11,295 nt of DNA from Planctomycetota bacterium. Lineage in GTDB: Bacteria; Planctomycetota; Phycisphaerae; Sedimentisphaerales; Anaerobacaceae. Each line of letters begins with the position of its first letter. The stretch's first letter is position 1. The notes under the pieces are model-generated. The model had not been told where the DNA came from. It ran no database searches and saw nothing but the letters and a program-made list of their open reading frames with translations. Made by a program: the position numbers and the translations under genes. Below are positions 4,307 through 11,295 of the stretch, one piece after another. Where the stretch lies: assembly GCA_023135255.1 (NCBI GenBank), contig JAGLTN010000220.1, positions 1 through 11,295 on the forward strand, in the 5' to 3' direction.

Positions 4307-7282
4307 TTGTTTTTCCACAACAATCTTAACCGGCCCGATCAACCCGGAAACCGGGGGATATTTACCGATTATCTTCAACTCTCTCTGATCCCACGGATAC
4401 ATTTCATTATTAAAAACATCCCTGGCGGCTTTACCAAAGTGCCCCTGAAGACCTTCAGGGATCTCTATAGGCTTTTCGTACCGGGGGCCTCTGACGAAAT
4501 TGTTCCATGTGTTTGTAACCAGAACTTTTAATTTGTTTTTACCTTTTGAAAGCATACCAGTGACATTAAGCCTATAGGGACTCATCCAGGCGACGGAAGC
4601 CTTTTGGCCGTTAACGAAAACCTCCGCAACACAACCAACACTTCCCAGGTCAAGATATAACTGCAAATCAGAACTTATATAATCCGCAGGTAAATTAAAT
4701 TCAGTTTCATAGACAGCCCTGCCGGAGAACCACTTGGTAGTCTCGTCATTGCTGAGATTAAAAAGTTTATCTGTGGTTTTTTCAATGGTGTCAAAACGGT
4801 AGCCCTGAAGTAAAATATTCCAATTACTTTTGACTTCTAATGACTCTGGAATATCAACCTGTTTAGTAACAGTGAGATAGTTGTCACCATTTTTGATAAT
4901 AACCTCAGCTTCACCGGCGGTATCTGCAAAGCCGGTCAGTTCGTGTTCATTTAAGCTGGTTATACGTTTAAGGCCTGACTTAACCAGGTGAAGAGGTTTT
5001 TGGCCGGGCTTGAAAACAACGAACATTGACTCCCATTCATTGAGGTCGATATCTATGGTCGTGGCTTTGCCGTTATCTCTATAACAATAAAAATCAGCGA
5101 TCCTGCCTTCAATTGCATCCCAGAGCATGGGTTGCTTGGCGGTGACGTTAAAAGTTAATCCGCCTTTATAGCTGGTTGATTGTTGATTGGTAACAAAGAA
5201 GACATCGACATCGTCGATCTTGCGCTGAATAAAAGTAACGCCGGTGCTTGGTCTGTTGCCGTCAAGTGACATTGCAGGGGTAACATATTGCTTTACAATA
5301 TTTATAAATTCTTTTTTAGCTTTTTGATAATTATCGTTTCGTTTGCTATTAATTTTGTAATCTTTAATAAAGTAGCCTTTGCCGCTGTCAGCAAAAATAT
5401 CAGCGGCGATCTCCCTAACCTTCTTATCGTTTTTCTTATAGTTTTTCATTCCGCAACTAAACTCAGGGGTGTTCTCCAAGGCTATTACGATGCCGCCTTT
5501 TTTGACAAAAGATTTTATGAACTTCATCGTCTTTATAGGCACATATTCACAATCAGGCATAACCAGAATGCGATAATCCATTCCATTGATTATTATCTGA
5601 CCATCTTTAGCTTTAGCGTAATTGCAAAGCAGCTGATCATTGACCAGGTCGTAATCATAGCCATTCGATAGGAGAAAATGAGGCATATCTCCATATTTTT
5701 GACTATTATGGCTGCCTGGCGCGACTGCCTTTCTGCTGTAAGCGGTTGCGCAGGGGCTATATATCAAAACGTCCGCAACAAACTTGCCCTGCCTGAGCAT
5801 ATAACAGCTTCGGGCGACGTATGGGGTTAATTGGCCATAATAACGCCACCATAAATTCTGGTGGTTGATTAAATTTGCCCATGGGATGTCTCTGGTTGGA
5901 GTGACATATTTTTCAGGCGAATAGAAGTAGCCATGATTATAGATTTGCGTAACGCCATCCCTTAAATAATTATCCGTTGCAATTTTAATCTCCTGCAAAT
6001 TTGAGCGGTATCTTTCGCGATTAAGGAAGGTATAAGATTCCGCGGATAATATTTTATCGCCGGAAAATCTCGCCCCCGAAGCAACAGATTTTCTGCCGTT
6101 AGGACTTGTCGAGAAGATTGTCGAACAAAATTCCGTCTCGGGTCTGCCGGTATTGCAGGAGCCTTCTATTATTTCACTGACAAAAGTTCCGTAAGGCTGA
6201 ATCCTGGCTTTTACATTATGCTTTTCGCACCAATCATTGAAAACACCGAACATTGTTTCCATACTGAGGTCGTTAAGATATTTGTGCACATCATAGCGAA
6301 GCCTGGGTGTAATTTCACCAATATCATAGATCAGACCCGGCAAATAAAGCTTCATATCATAACCTGCGTATTTTTTGAATCCATCAGTAACACCTGTGCC
6401 CCAAAGCAGCTTCGGATAGTAAGCTGCGTGCTCAAAACTGTCACAGAACATCGAATCAACTGTCTTACCAAACTCATCTCCCAGAGCTTTATAAAGCCTG
6501 CTGCCGAGATAATCGCAGTATCTTTGCATTGCGTCTTTGTTCAGATGGTCAACAGCCCAGTTGGTAGGTTGAAAGTTCTGATGCGAAGCGATCTGCCCCG
6601 TATCCTTCAGACGAAAATTCATTATCCGCCAGTTCCCCACCGGCACATCCCAGCTTATCCAGTCGGCTTGACCATCACTGCTGCACTTTGGTTTGGTTTT
6701 TGAATCTTCTCTGACTTTATCAGTAAGATCCACCAAAGACTTATATTCTATTTTATCTTTACCAATGAGTCTGCCCGCAATGACAGCCTCGAGCTGACCT
6801 TTTGCCCAATCCTTTGAAAGCCATCCCTGGTATTTTTTGCCTCCGTCAACATCAGTAACCGTAAACTCCAAAGCTTTTATCCTGTCGGCCTCCGCAACCC
6901 AGTGACCACCGAAAAGCCAACCCGGGCCAAATGTAACAGAAACCTCCATCCCAAGCCTTTTCGCCTGGCTGACAGCAAATTTCAGCATATCGAGAAATTC
7001 TTCAGAGAGATAATCGATGTTGCCCTTTTGGTAGACAGAGATAAAGCTCATTATCTCAACCCCGCCTATGCCTTTTTCGTGCATCTGCTCAAGCTGATAA
7101 CCGATCCCTTCTTTGGTAACCGCATTGCCGGGCCACCACCATCTGGTATGCTGCTGGTAAGTTGCTGCAGGGCTTTGCCAGCCTTGTTTTAACTGCTCGA
7201 TTGTGGTTTCAGCTTTTCCGTTAGCAACCGTCGTCAAAATAAAACCTATTACCAATAAAGAAAATAGCTTGATCTTATTCAT
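4289..7282 (-). CDS. Secreted GH106-type alpha-L-rhamnosidase
   Basis: This 997-residue protein resembles glycoside hydrolase family 106, inverting enzymes that remove terminal alpha-L-rhamnose from polysaccharides such as rhamnogalacturonan. A signal peptide occupies residues 1-24: basic MNKIK, a hydrophobic core, then cleavage near NGKA/ET. The mature N-terminus has the family hallmark RWWWPGNAVTKEGI (47-60) and GIGGVEIMSF (71-80). The catalytic barrel runs to about 500 and includes DSFEH (281-285), SAESYTF (413-419) and the Gly/His region NHGYFYSP (449-456). Acidic residues in the first two blocks are candidate catalytic groups; the assignment needs an alignment. The C-terminal part ends in a carbohydrate-binding-like beta-sandwich with AEVFVNGQK (886-894) and SPYRLNVT. 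AAGGAT lies 5 bases upstream of the ATG. The gap before it also contains a TATAAT (7321-7316, - strand) without a good -35, so a private promoter is possible besides read-through from the hydrolase gene 44 bp upstream. Confidence 0.87.
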   Translation of the reverse strand: MNKIKLFSLLVIGFILTTVANGKAETTIEQLKQGWQSPAATYQQHTRWWWPGNAVTKEGIGYQLEQMHEKGIGGVEIMSFISVYQKGNIDYLSEEFLDMLKFAVSQAKRLGMEVSVTFGPGWLFGGHWVAEADRIKALEFTVTDVDGGKKYQGWLSKDWAKGQLEAVIAGRLIGKDKIEYKSLVDLTDKVREDSKTKPKCSSDGQADWISWDVPVGNWRIMNFRLKDTGQIASHQNFQPTNWAVDHLNKDAMQRYCDYLGSRLYKALGDEFGKTVDSMFCDSFEHAAYYPKLLWGTGVTDGFKKYAGYDMKLYLPGLIYDIGEITPRLRYDVHKYLNDLSMETMFGVFNDWCEKHNVKARIQPYGTFVSEIIEGSCNTGRPETEFCSTIFSTSPNGRKSVASGARFSGDKILSAESYTFLNRERYRSNLQEIKIATDNYLRDGVTQIYNHGYFYSPEKYVTPTRDIPWANLINHQNLWWRYYGQLTPYVARSCYMLRQGKFVADVLIYSPCATAYSRKAVAPGSHNSQKYGDMPHFLLSNGYDYDLVNDQLLCNYAKAKDGQIIINGMDYRILVMPDCEYVPIKTMKFIKSFVKKGGIVIALENTPEFSCGMKNYKKNDKKVREIAADIFADSGKGYFIKDYKINSKRNDNYQKAKKEFINIVKQYVTPAMSLDGNRPSTGVTFIQRKIDDVDVFFVTNQQSTSYKGGLTFNVTAKQPMLWDAIEGRIADFYCYRDNGKATTIDIDLNEWESMFVVFKPGQKPLHLVKSGLKRITSLNEHELTGFADTAGEAEVIIKNGDNYLTVTKQVDIPESLEVKSNWNILLQGYRFDTIEKTTDKLFNLSNDETTKWFSGRAVYETEFNLPADYISSDLQLYLDLGSVGCVAEVFVNGQKASVAWMSPYRLNVTGMLSKGKNKLKVLVTNTWNNFVRGPRYEKPIEIPEGLQGHFGKAARDVFNNEMYPWDQRELKIIGKYPPVSGLIGPVKIVVEKQINLNF

Positions 7283-7287
7283 TTCAA

Positions 7288-7293
7288 ATCCTT
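7288..7293 (-). promoter_or_regulatory. Ribosome binding site of the GH106 gene
   Basis: AAGGAT on the - strand is followed by TTGAA and the ATG at 7282. The purine core is well spaced and confirms this start, which also gives a proper signal peptide. Confidence 0.65.
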
Positions 7294-7326
7294 ATAAATT
7301 GTTATTTATATTCAGATTATAGAAAA

Positions 7327-8163
7327 CTAATCCTTTTTAGAGTGCAATCCGTATAGATATCCGAGAAAATCTACCCAGCCTTTTTTATATATATCAAGTG
7401 ATATCAAAAAACTGTTATTATGCTTTCCGAAGAGATCCACGAATCTCTTATCACATTCGACTGATTCAAAAAGTTCCCTGCCGAATTCGTAAGGCACAAC
7501 TTCATCATCTTTACTATGAAAAAATAAAATCGGACAAGAAACACTTTCTAAATATTTCTTAGTATCGTATTTAAATTTAGCAAACCATTTGACCGGCATG
7601 TAGGGGTAGATTCTCTGCCCCATCGCAATATAGGATGTAAAGGCATTTTCCAGTACAACCCCGCCGCAGTTGACCTTTCCTGCAAGATAAGCGGCAACAC
7701 TTGCACCTAAGCTTCTTCCAAAGACTACGATCCTGTGTTCAGGGATTTGTTTTTGGTTATTTAGCCATCTGTAAGCGGCGCCAGCGTCAAGATATGTGCC
7801 CGCTTCGGTTGTTTTGCCTTTACTATCACCATAGCCTCGATAATCGAAAATGAAAAAGCCTAATCCCATTTCACTTAATAAATTAATCGTGTCAAGACGG
7901 TGCATAATATTTCCGCCGTTACCATGGCAGAAAAGAATTGTATATCCATTGCCCTGCGGAGGTATATACCATCCCCTTGTTTCTGCGCCGTCATCAGCGG
8001 TTAAATTGACATTTTCAAATTCGATCCCCAACTCTTCAGGGGTATATACAACGCCCTTTACAGGTTTATATAAAAACTTAGACTGCATAAAGTACAATAT
8101 CATACCTACAGCCCAATAGACGAATAAAATCGCACCAATTGCATATAAAACAGCTGATACCAC
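7327..8163 (-). CDS. Membrane-anchored alpha/beta hydrolase (BEM46/ABHD-like)
   Basis: This 278-residue serine hydrolase resembles the BEM46/ABHD13-like group, whose substrates are mostly unknown. An N-terminal hydrophobic segment (about residues 4-26) lacks a cleavage site and should anchor it in the membrane. The fold markers are oxyanion-hole motif HGNGGN (80-85), FDYRGYGDS (106-114), and nucleophile elbow GRSLGAS with Ser151. The catalytic acid is probably Asp220 in HSKDDEVVP, and the catalytic histidine His248 in GKHN. The triad is intact, so the enzyme should be active as an esterase, lipase or peptidase. The start is GTG at 8163, supported by GGAG five bases upstream. It precedes the GH106 gene by 44 bp on the same strand, suggesting co-transcription. 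A role in removing ester groups from rhamnose-rich substrates is conceivable but speculative; a cytoplasmic-facing active site would argue against it. Confidence 0.85.
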   Translation of the reverse strand: MVSAVLYAIGAILFVYWAVGMILYFMQSKFLYKPVKGVVYTPEELGIEFENVNLTADDGAETRGWYIPPQGNGYTILFCHGNGGNIMHRLDTINLLSEMGLGFFIFDYRGYGDSKGKTTEAGTYLDAGAAYRWLNNQKQIPEHRIVVFGRSLGASVAAYLAGKVNCGGVVLENAFTSYIAMGQRIYPYMPVKWFAKFKYDTKKYLESVSCPILFFHSKDDEVVPYEFGRELFESVECDKRFVDLFGKHNNSFLISLDIYKKGWVDFLGYLYGLHSKKD

Positions 8164-8168
8164 AATAG

Positions 8169-8172
8169 CTCC
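8169..8172 (-). promoter_or_regulatory. Ribosome binding site deciding the GTG start of the hydrolase
   Basis: On the - strand GGAG is followed by CTATT and then GTG at 8163. The next upstream context offers no ATG with comparable spacing, so the GTG start is preferred. Confidence 0.6.
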
Positions 8173-8210
8173 AAATAAAATAGTTTATACATAACTTACG
8201 AGGTTAAAGC

Positions 8211-8238
8211 ATTTTAGTTTGATATTGAAAAAAAACAA
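8211..8238 (-). promoter_or_regulatory. Candidate promoter of the hydrolase-GH106 unit
   Basis: On the - strand TTGTTT (8238-8233), a 16-bp spacer and TAAAAT (8216-8211) form a modest sigma70-like match. The leader would be about 40 nt. The element lies almost wholly within the oppositely oriented ispG promoter, so the two would compete. The -35 match is weak. Confidence 0.3.
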
Positions 8239-8246
8239 GTTACAAT
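8219..8246 (+). promoter_or_regulatory. Promoter of ispG, predicted to give a leaderless mRNA
   Basis: TTGATA (8219-8224), a 16-bp spacer and TACAAT (8241-8246) each match five of six consensus bases. Only six bases (TTTGAA) separate the -10 box from the ATG at 8253, so transcription should start at or beside the start codon. No Shine-Dalgarno is present, which agrees. Confidence 0.55.
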
Positions 8247-8252
8247 TTTGAA

Positions 8253-9311
8253 ATGATTAAAAGAAGGAAAACAACGACAGTAAAGGTAGGCTCGGTTAAG
8301 ATAGGCTCATCGGAGCCGATCGTGATCCAGTCGATGACCAAAGTACATACAACCAACATAAATAAATGCGTTAAACAGATAAATCAACTTGCCCAAGCGG
8401 GTTGCCGGCTTGTTCGACTTGCGGTACCGACAAGAAAAGATACTGAAGCTTTTGCTAAAATAGTAGATAAAGTTAATATCCCGTTAATTGCCGACGTACA
8501 TTTCAGCGTTTCGCGGGCGATAGAAGCTATTGAGGCAGGCGCTGCCAAGATCAGACTCAACCCCGGCAATATAAAAAACACCAAAGACATTATAAAAATT
8601 ATAGATGCTGCGAAAATGCACAAAACCGCTATGCGAATTGGAGTCAACGAAGCCAGCATAAGAGATCTCAAAGCTGATGATATCCCCGCTGCAAAAAGAA
8701 CCGCTTTGATGGTAACAGAGCTGAAAAAATATATCGCTATCTTCGAAAAACAGAATTTCACCCAGATAGTGCTAAGTGCCAAAAGCACAAATCCACTGCG
8801 AACGATAGAAACTAATCGAAAAATAGCGGAAAGTTTCGATTACCCGATGCACCTTGGTCTTACACATGCGGGCTTGCCGGAAGATGCGGAAGTGCCCTCG
8901 GCGGTTACGCTCGGTGCATTGCTGGCGGAGGGGATCGGCGACACGATCAGGATAAGCGTTGCGGGCAACCCCGTACAGGAAGCCCTGATAGCGAAAAAAA
9001 TCCTCATACCGCTGGGACTATATCAAAGACAGCAGCCGGAGTTGATAGTTTGTCCGACTTGCGGCCGAACTGAAATAAACGTTGTTGCCCTTGCGAAAAA
9101 GATTAAAAAAGCCCTCAAAGACGAACACAAACCTATCCGGATAGCTGTAATGGGTTGCATAGTTAATGGCCCGGGTGAAGCAACTGACGCGGATTTGGCA
9201 TTGTGCGCCGGTAAAAATAAAGCTGTAATCTACCGCCATGGCAAAAAAGTTGCAACTGCAGAAAAGGATAATATAATTAATGTCCTTCTGGAAGAGTTAG
9301 CAAAGCTATGA
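8253..9311 (+). CDS. ispG: IspG (GcpE), 4-hydroxy-3-methylbut-2-enyl diphosphate synthase
   Basis: This is the seventh enzyme of the MEP (non-mevalonate) isoprenoid pathway. It reductively opens 2-C-methyl-D-erythritol 2,4-cyclodiphosphate to HMBPP, using a [4Fe-4S] cluster in the cytoplasm. At 352 residues it is the short bacterial form. Residues 1-255 are the TIM-barrel domain, with VIQSMTK (24-30), IADVHF (79-84), RLNPGNI (101-107) and SAVTLGALLAEGIGDTIRIS (216-235). The cluster domain has CPTCGRTE (Cys267, Cys270) and MGCIVNGPGEA (Cys302, with Glu309 as the probable fourth, non-cysteine ligand). All four ligands are present, so activity is expected. The start at 8253 has no Shine-Dalgarno and sits six bases after a good -10 box. 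It diverges from the hydrolase gene across 89 bp and overlaps the convergent PIN-TRAM gene end by 6 bp. Confidence 0.95.
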   Translation: MIKRRKTTTVKVGSVKIGSSEPIVIQSMTKVHTTNINKCVKQINQLAQAGCRLVRLAVPTRKDTEAFAKIVDKVNIPLIADVHFSVSRAIEAIEAGAAKIRLNPGNIKNTKDIIKIIDAAKMHKTAMRIGVNEASIRDLKADDIPAAKRTALMVTELKKYIAIFEKQNFTQIVLSAKSTNPLRTIETNRKIAESFDYPMHLGLTHAGLPEDAEVPSAVTLGALLAEGIGDTIRISVAGNPVQEALIAKKILIPLGLYQRQQPELIVCPTCGRTEINVVALAKKIKKALKDEHKPIRIAVMGCIVNGPGEATDADLALCAGKNKAVIYRHGKKVATAEKDNIINVLLEELAKL

Positions 9312-10436
9312 GTTCCTGCCTCTCGAATCAGAAGAGTTATTATTGTTTCTAAACGTACGTGGCCCATACTCGGAATTTGTGCTCCTGTCACTAGTGATTC
9401 TTTCATTGCCTTGCATGAATCTTTCAAATTTACCAAAGATCATTTTGCCCGCGGAGGTCTGCAAAGAGCTGGTAACTGCAACCACCATCTCTTTACCAAG
9501 TTTGTTTCTTGCATCCTCAACAACAACCATTGTACCATCGTCAAGATAACCAACACCCTGGTCAGACTCTTCGCCGGCTTTGAGTATTTTAACCTGAAGC
9601 TGCTCACCCGGTATGACGATAGTTTTGAGAGAACTGGCAAGGTCATTAATATTGACAACATCAACCTCCCTTACCTGTGCTACCTTGGTAAGATTATAAT
9701 CAGTAGTTCCAATCCTGCCGTTACAGGCTTTTGCGAAAACAACAAGTTTCTGGTCAACCCCTTTAACATCAGCAGCATCCGCAACAACAGTATCGTCAAT
9801 TTCGATATCTATAGTGCTGCTTTCCTGCATTGCTTTTAAAATATCCAGACCTCTTCTGCCCCTTTGTCTTTTCATCTTATCCGATGAATCCGATATCAGC
9901 TGCAATTCATTGAGTACGAATCTCGGGACGACCAGGGGAGCATCGAAAAGATTGCTTTTATAAAGATCAGCGATTCTGCCGTCAATTATTGCGGATGTAT
10001 CAAGTATCAGCGGGCGAGCGCCTTTTGTTTGTTTTGCAAATTCAACATAAGGTATAACAAAGCGAAAATCGTCTTTTGTTCTCATCACAATGCTGATAAC
10101 AAGATAGCATATGCTCAAAGCCGTCACCCATTTTATTGCCTGCAATGCGATGTCGCTCAAACCAACTCCGTAAATATCATTTATCATTATCAGCAACGGC
10201 ATAAAAGCAGAACTTATAAGCATACCCACAAGCAACCCGAAAAACACCCCCGCCAAAGCTGCGAGAGATTTCTTAGGCGTCATAACATCGATTAAAAAAG
10301 TTCCTAAAGCTATACCCAACCCAACAGTTAAAATAATTATAAAATTACTTGTATCTGCCTCATCTGAGCTGACATTCACGAACAAAACTGCTATGATCAA
10401 AACAAAAAATAAAATTCTTAATACACTAAGCATCAT
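9306..10436 (-). CDS. Membrane PIN-TRAM domain protein (YacL-like putative RNase)
   Basis: This 376-residue protein resembles Bacillus YacL and related PIN-TRAM membrane proteins, putative RNases of undefined target. Residues 1-120 hold about four membrane helices (near 4-21, 31-50, 58-86 and 99-118). The cytoplasmic PIN nuclease domain begins with LDTSAIIDGR (145-154) and continues through LNELQLISDSS (175-185), KRQRGRRGLDIL (189-200), VDQKLVV and TTDYNL (244-249). The candidate metal-binding acids are Asp146, Glu177, Asp228 and Asp246, all present. A TRAM domain, a likely RNA-binding beta-barrel, runs from about 274 to 335 with the conserved GVGYLDDGTMVVVEDAR (295-310). The last 40 residues are polar and Asn/Ser/Arg-rich, probably disordered. 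GGAGGT nine bases upstream fixes the ATG at 10436 over the adjacent ATG at 10433. It lies 113 bp downstream of rlmN and tail-to-tail with ispG. Confidence 0.9.
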   Translation of the reverse strand: MMLSVLRILFFVLIIAVLFVNVSSDEADTSNFIIILTVGLGIALGTFLIDVMTPKKSLAALAGVFFGLLVGMLISSAFMPLLIMINDIYGVGLSDIALQAIKWVTALSICYLVISIVMRTKDDFRFVIPYVEFAKQTKGARPLILDTSAIIDGRIADLYKSNLFDAPLVVPRFVLNELQLISDSSDKMKRQRGRRGLDILKAMQESSTIDIEIDDTVVADAADVKGVDQKLVVFAKACNGRIGTTDYNLTKVAQVREVDVVNINDLASSLKTIVIPGEQLQVKILKAGEESDQGVGYLDDGTMVVVEDARNKLGKEMVVAVTSSLQTSAGKMIFGKFERFMQGNERITSDRSTNSEYGPRTFRNNNNSSDSRGRNS

Positions 10437-10444
10437 AATGAGAT

Positions 10445-10450
10445 ACCTCC
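10445..10450 (-). promoter_or_regulatory. Strong ribosome binding site of the PIN-TRAM gene
   Basis: GGAGGT on the - strand lies nine bases before the ATG at 10436. It is the best Shine-Dalgarno in the window and contrasts with the missing sites of ispG and the YkgJ-like gene. Confidence 0.75.
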
Positions 10451-10505
10451 AATCAATTATAAATTAGAACCTGCGTTATTAAATATCCTGCAATAAATTA
10501 TAAAT
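10446..10505 (-). repeat. Two 19-bp imperfect direct repeats, 41-bp period, each with TATAAT
   Basis: Read on the - strand, the distal copy is ATTTATAATTTATTGCAGG (10505-10487) and the proximal copy ATTTATAATTGATTGGAGG (10464-10446). They match at 17 of 19 positions. Each contains a perfect TATAAT (10502-10497 and 10461-10456). The proximal copy ends in the actual Shine-Dalgarno, the distal one in GCAGG. The 41-bp period is close to four helical turns. Confidence 0.6.
10497..10502 (-). promoter_or_regulatory. Probable -10 box of the PIN-TRAM gene
   Basis: This perfect TATAAT would start transcription about 50 bases before the ATG, leaving the GGAGGT site inside the leader. No good -35 hexamer is seen at the usual distance. 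The second TATAAT (10461-10456) would start transcription within the ribosome binding site and is less likely to give well-translated mRNA. Confidence 0.35.
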
Positions 10506-10549
10506 ACACGTTACCCTTACTTTCGGCATTTGACTGCGAAAATGTTCAC

Positions 10550-11295
10550 TTATAGTTTCTTTTCAGCTGTTATCCCGTCAGCACCGAGTTGGCCGCAAGC
10601 AGCTTTAACCGTTTGTCCCATCTTAAGACGGATAGTAGTCTCAATTCCGCAGTTTCGCAGTTTTTTCGCAAAATTCGTCATAGTTGCTCTGCTTGACGGC
10701 AAAAAATCGCAACCTTGATGCGGATTATACTCTATCAGATTTATATTGCATTTAACAGAGCTAACCAATCGAATCAGCTGATCCAGATTTTCATTCGAAT
10801 CATTAACGCCTTTTATCATAACATATTCAAATGTGACCCGATTACCCGTTTTAAACTGATACGTTTTCAAAGCTTTGAAAAGATTCTTAAGTTTGTATTT
10901 TTTGTTAACCGGCATTATGTCACTTCTGAGCGAATCAACAGGGGCATTCAAAGACACTGCAAGCCTTGGTCTTACCTGTTCTTCTGCCAGTCTTTCGATA
11001 CTATCAGCTATCCCGCAGGTGCTGACCGTAATATGCCGCATACCAAGTTTTTTGCCAGCCTGGCAGTTCAAAATCTCTATCGACCTGATAAGGTTTTCAT
11101 AGTTATTTAAAGGCTCACCCATCCCCATATAAACCACATTGCTGGTCTTACATTCGTCTTTGGTTACGAAGTTTACCTGGTCAACCATCTCAGCAGCAGT
11201 CAAATTACGTACAAAGCCGAGCTTTGCCGTCGCACAAAAGCTGCATCCCATCCAACAGCCGACCTGCGTAGAAACACAAAGCGTCCTCCTGTTGT
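10550..11295 (-). CDS. rlmN: RlmN, dual-specificity rRNA/tRNA adenine-C2 methyltransferase, 5' end beyond window
   Basis: This is a radical-SAM enzyme that methylates C2 of A2503 in 23S rRNA and A37 in some tRNAs. The visible 247 residues cover the catalytic barrel and C-terminus; about the first 100 residues lie beyond the right edge. The frame remains open through 11293 and reads NRRTLCVSTQVGC before WMGCSFCATAK, so the internal ATG at 11251 is not the true start. Present are the methyl-shuttle-associated Cys in LCVST, the cluster motif CWMGCSFC (CxxxCxxC), YMGMGEPLNNY, the SAM/substrate segment LAVSLNAP, PVNKKY, the stretch VTFEYVMIKGVNDS, and the C-terminal AACGQL whose Cys receives the methyl group. 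The loop just before it (RLKMGQTVK) differs from the usual RxxRGxDI. No terminator follows the stop at 10550; the PIN-TRAM gene is 113 bp downstream on the same strand. Confidence 0.93.
   Translation of the reverse strand, partial: NRRTLCVSTQVGCWMGCSFCATAKLGFVRNLTAAEMVDQVNFVTKDECKTSNVVYMGMGEPLNNYENLIRSIEILNCQAGKKLGMRHITVSTCGIADSIERLAEEQVRPRLAVSLNAPVDSLRSDIMPVNKKYKLKNLFKALKTYQFKTGNRVTFEYVMIKGVNDSNENLDQLIRLVSSVKCNINLIEYNPHQGCDFLPSSRATMTNFAKKLRNCGIETTIRLKMGQTVKAACGQLGADGITAEKKL

Noticed and set aside
8384..8788. 134-codon hydrophobic ORF antisense to ispG
   Set aside because: Its hydrophobic look comes from reading the complement of ispG codons; no Shine-Dalgarno and no family likeness.
9288..9341. 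GAAGAGTTA occurring twice around the ispG end
   Set aside because: Nine bases, two copies, different contexts and partly coding; consistent with chance.
9411..9839. 142-codon + strand ORF opposite the PIN-TRAM gene
   Set aside because: It is entirely covered by a strongly supported gene on the - strand and has no start signal.
1..11295. CRISPR array, IS element, tRNA or rRNA gene
   Set aside because: No regularly spaced repeat series, transposase, terminal inverted repeats or RNA-gene-like segments were seen; nearly all of the window is coding.

Overview
The window is a compact bacterial chromosome segment of moderate-to-low GC. It holds seven confidently recognised or family-assignable genes plus one uncertain small ORF. 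No rRNA, tRNA, IS element, prophage gene or CRISPR array was seen. The gene mix (secreted GH106-type alpha-L-rhamnosidase, a short IspG, a YacL-like membrane PIN-TRAM protein, a CxxCxxCC protein, LexA) would suit an anaerobic polysaccharide-degrading lineage such as Planctomycetota/Phycisphaerae. That placement is inference from gene content only and needs a phylogeny.

Layout: (i) 2-2230 (+), a carbohydrate-active enzyme of six-hairpin type, open at the left window edge and closed by a strong intrinsic terminator. (ii) 2310-3287 (+), an AT-rich regulatory stretch with several dyads, a small unrecognised ORF and lexA, which starts inside that ORF in another frame. (iii) 3284-4099 (-), a YkgJ-type CxxCxxCC protein, tail-to-tail with lexA, with a two-copy 14-bp repeat woven into its promoter. 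(iv) 4289-8163 (-), a membrane-anchored alpha/beta hydrolase followed 44 bp later by a secreted GH106 protein, a probable two-gene unit. (v) 8253-9311 (+), ispG of the non-mevalonate isoprenoid pathway, divergent from the hydrolase and probably leaderless. (vi) 9306-10436 (-), a membrane PIN-TRAM protein, tail-to-tail with ispG. (vii) 10550-11295 (-), rlmN, cut by the right window edge.

How the genes relate: two glycoside hydrolases plus a hydrolase suggest breakdown of rhamnose-containing plant or algal polysaccharides, while lexA, ispG, rlmN and the PIN-TRAM gene are housekeeping. The two groups are interleaved rather than forming a classical polysaccharide utilisation locus: there is no SusC/D pair, sulfatase or sugar transporter here. 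I found no convincing undescribed multi-gene system. The most interesting signals are regulatory: repeat pairs with about 21- and 41-bp periods at two promoters, a dyad upstream of the lexA unit, a leaderless ispG start overlapping a divergent promoter, and two convergent gene pairs whose ends overlap without a terminator between them.
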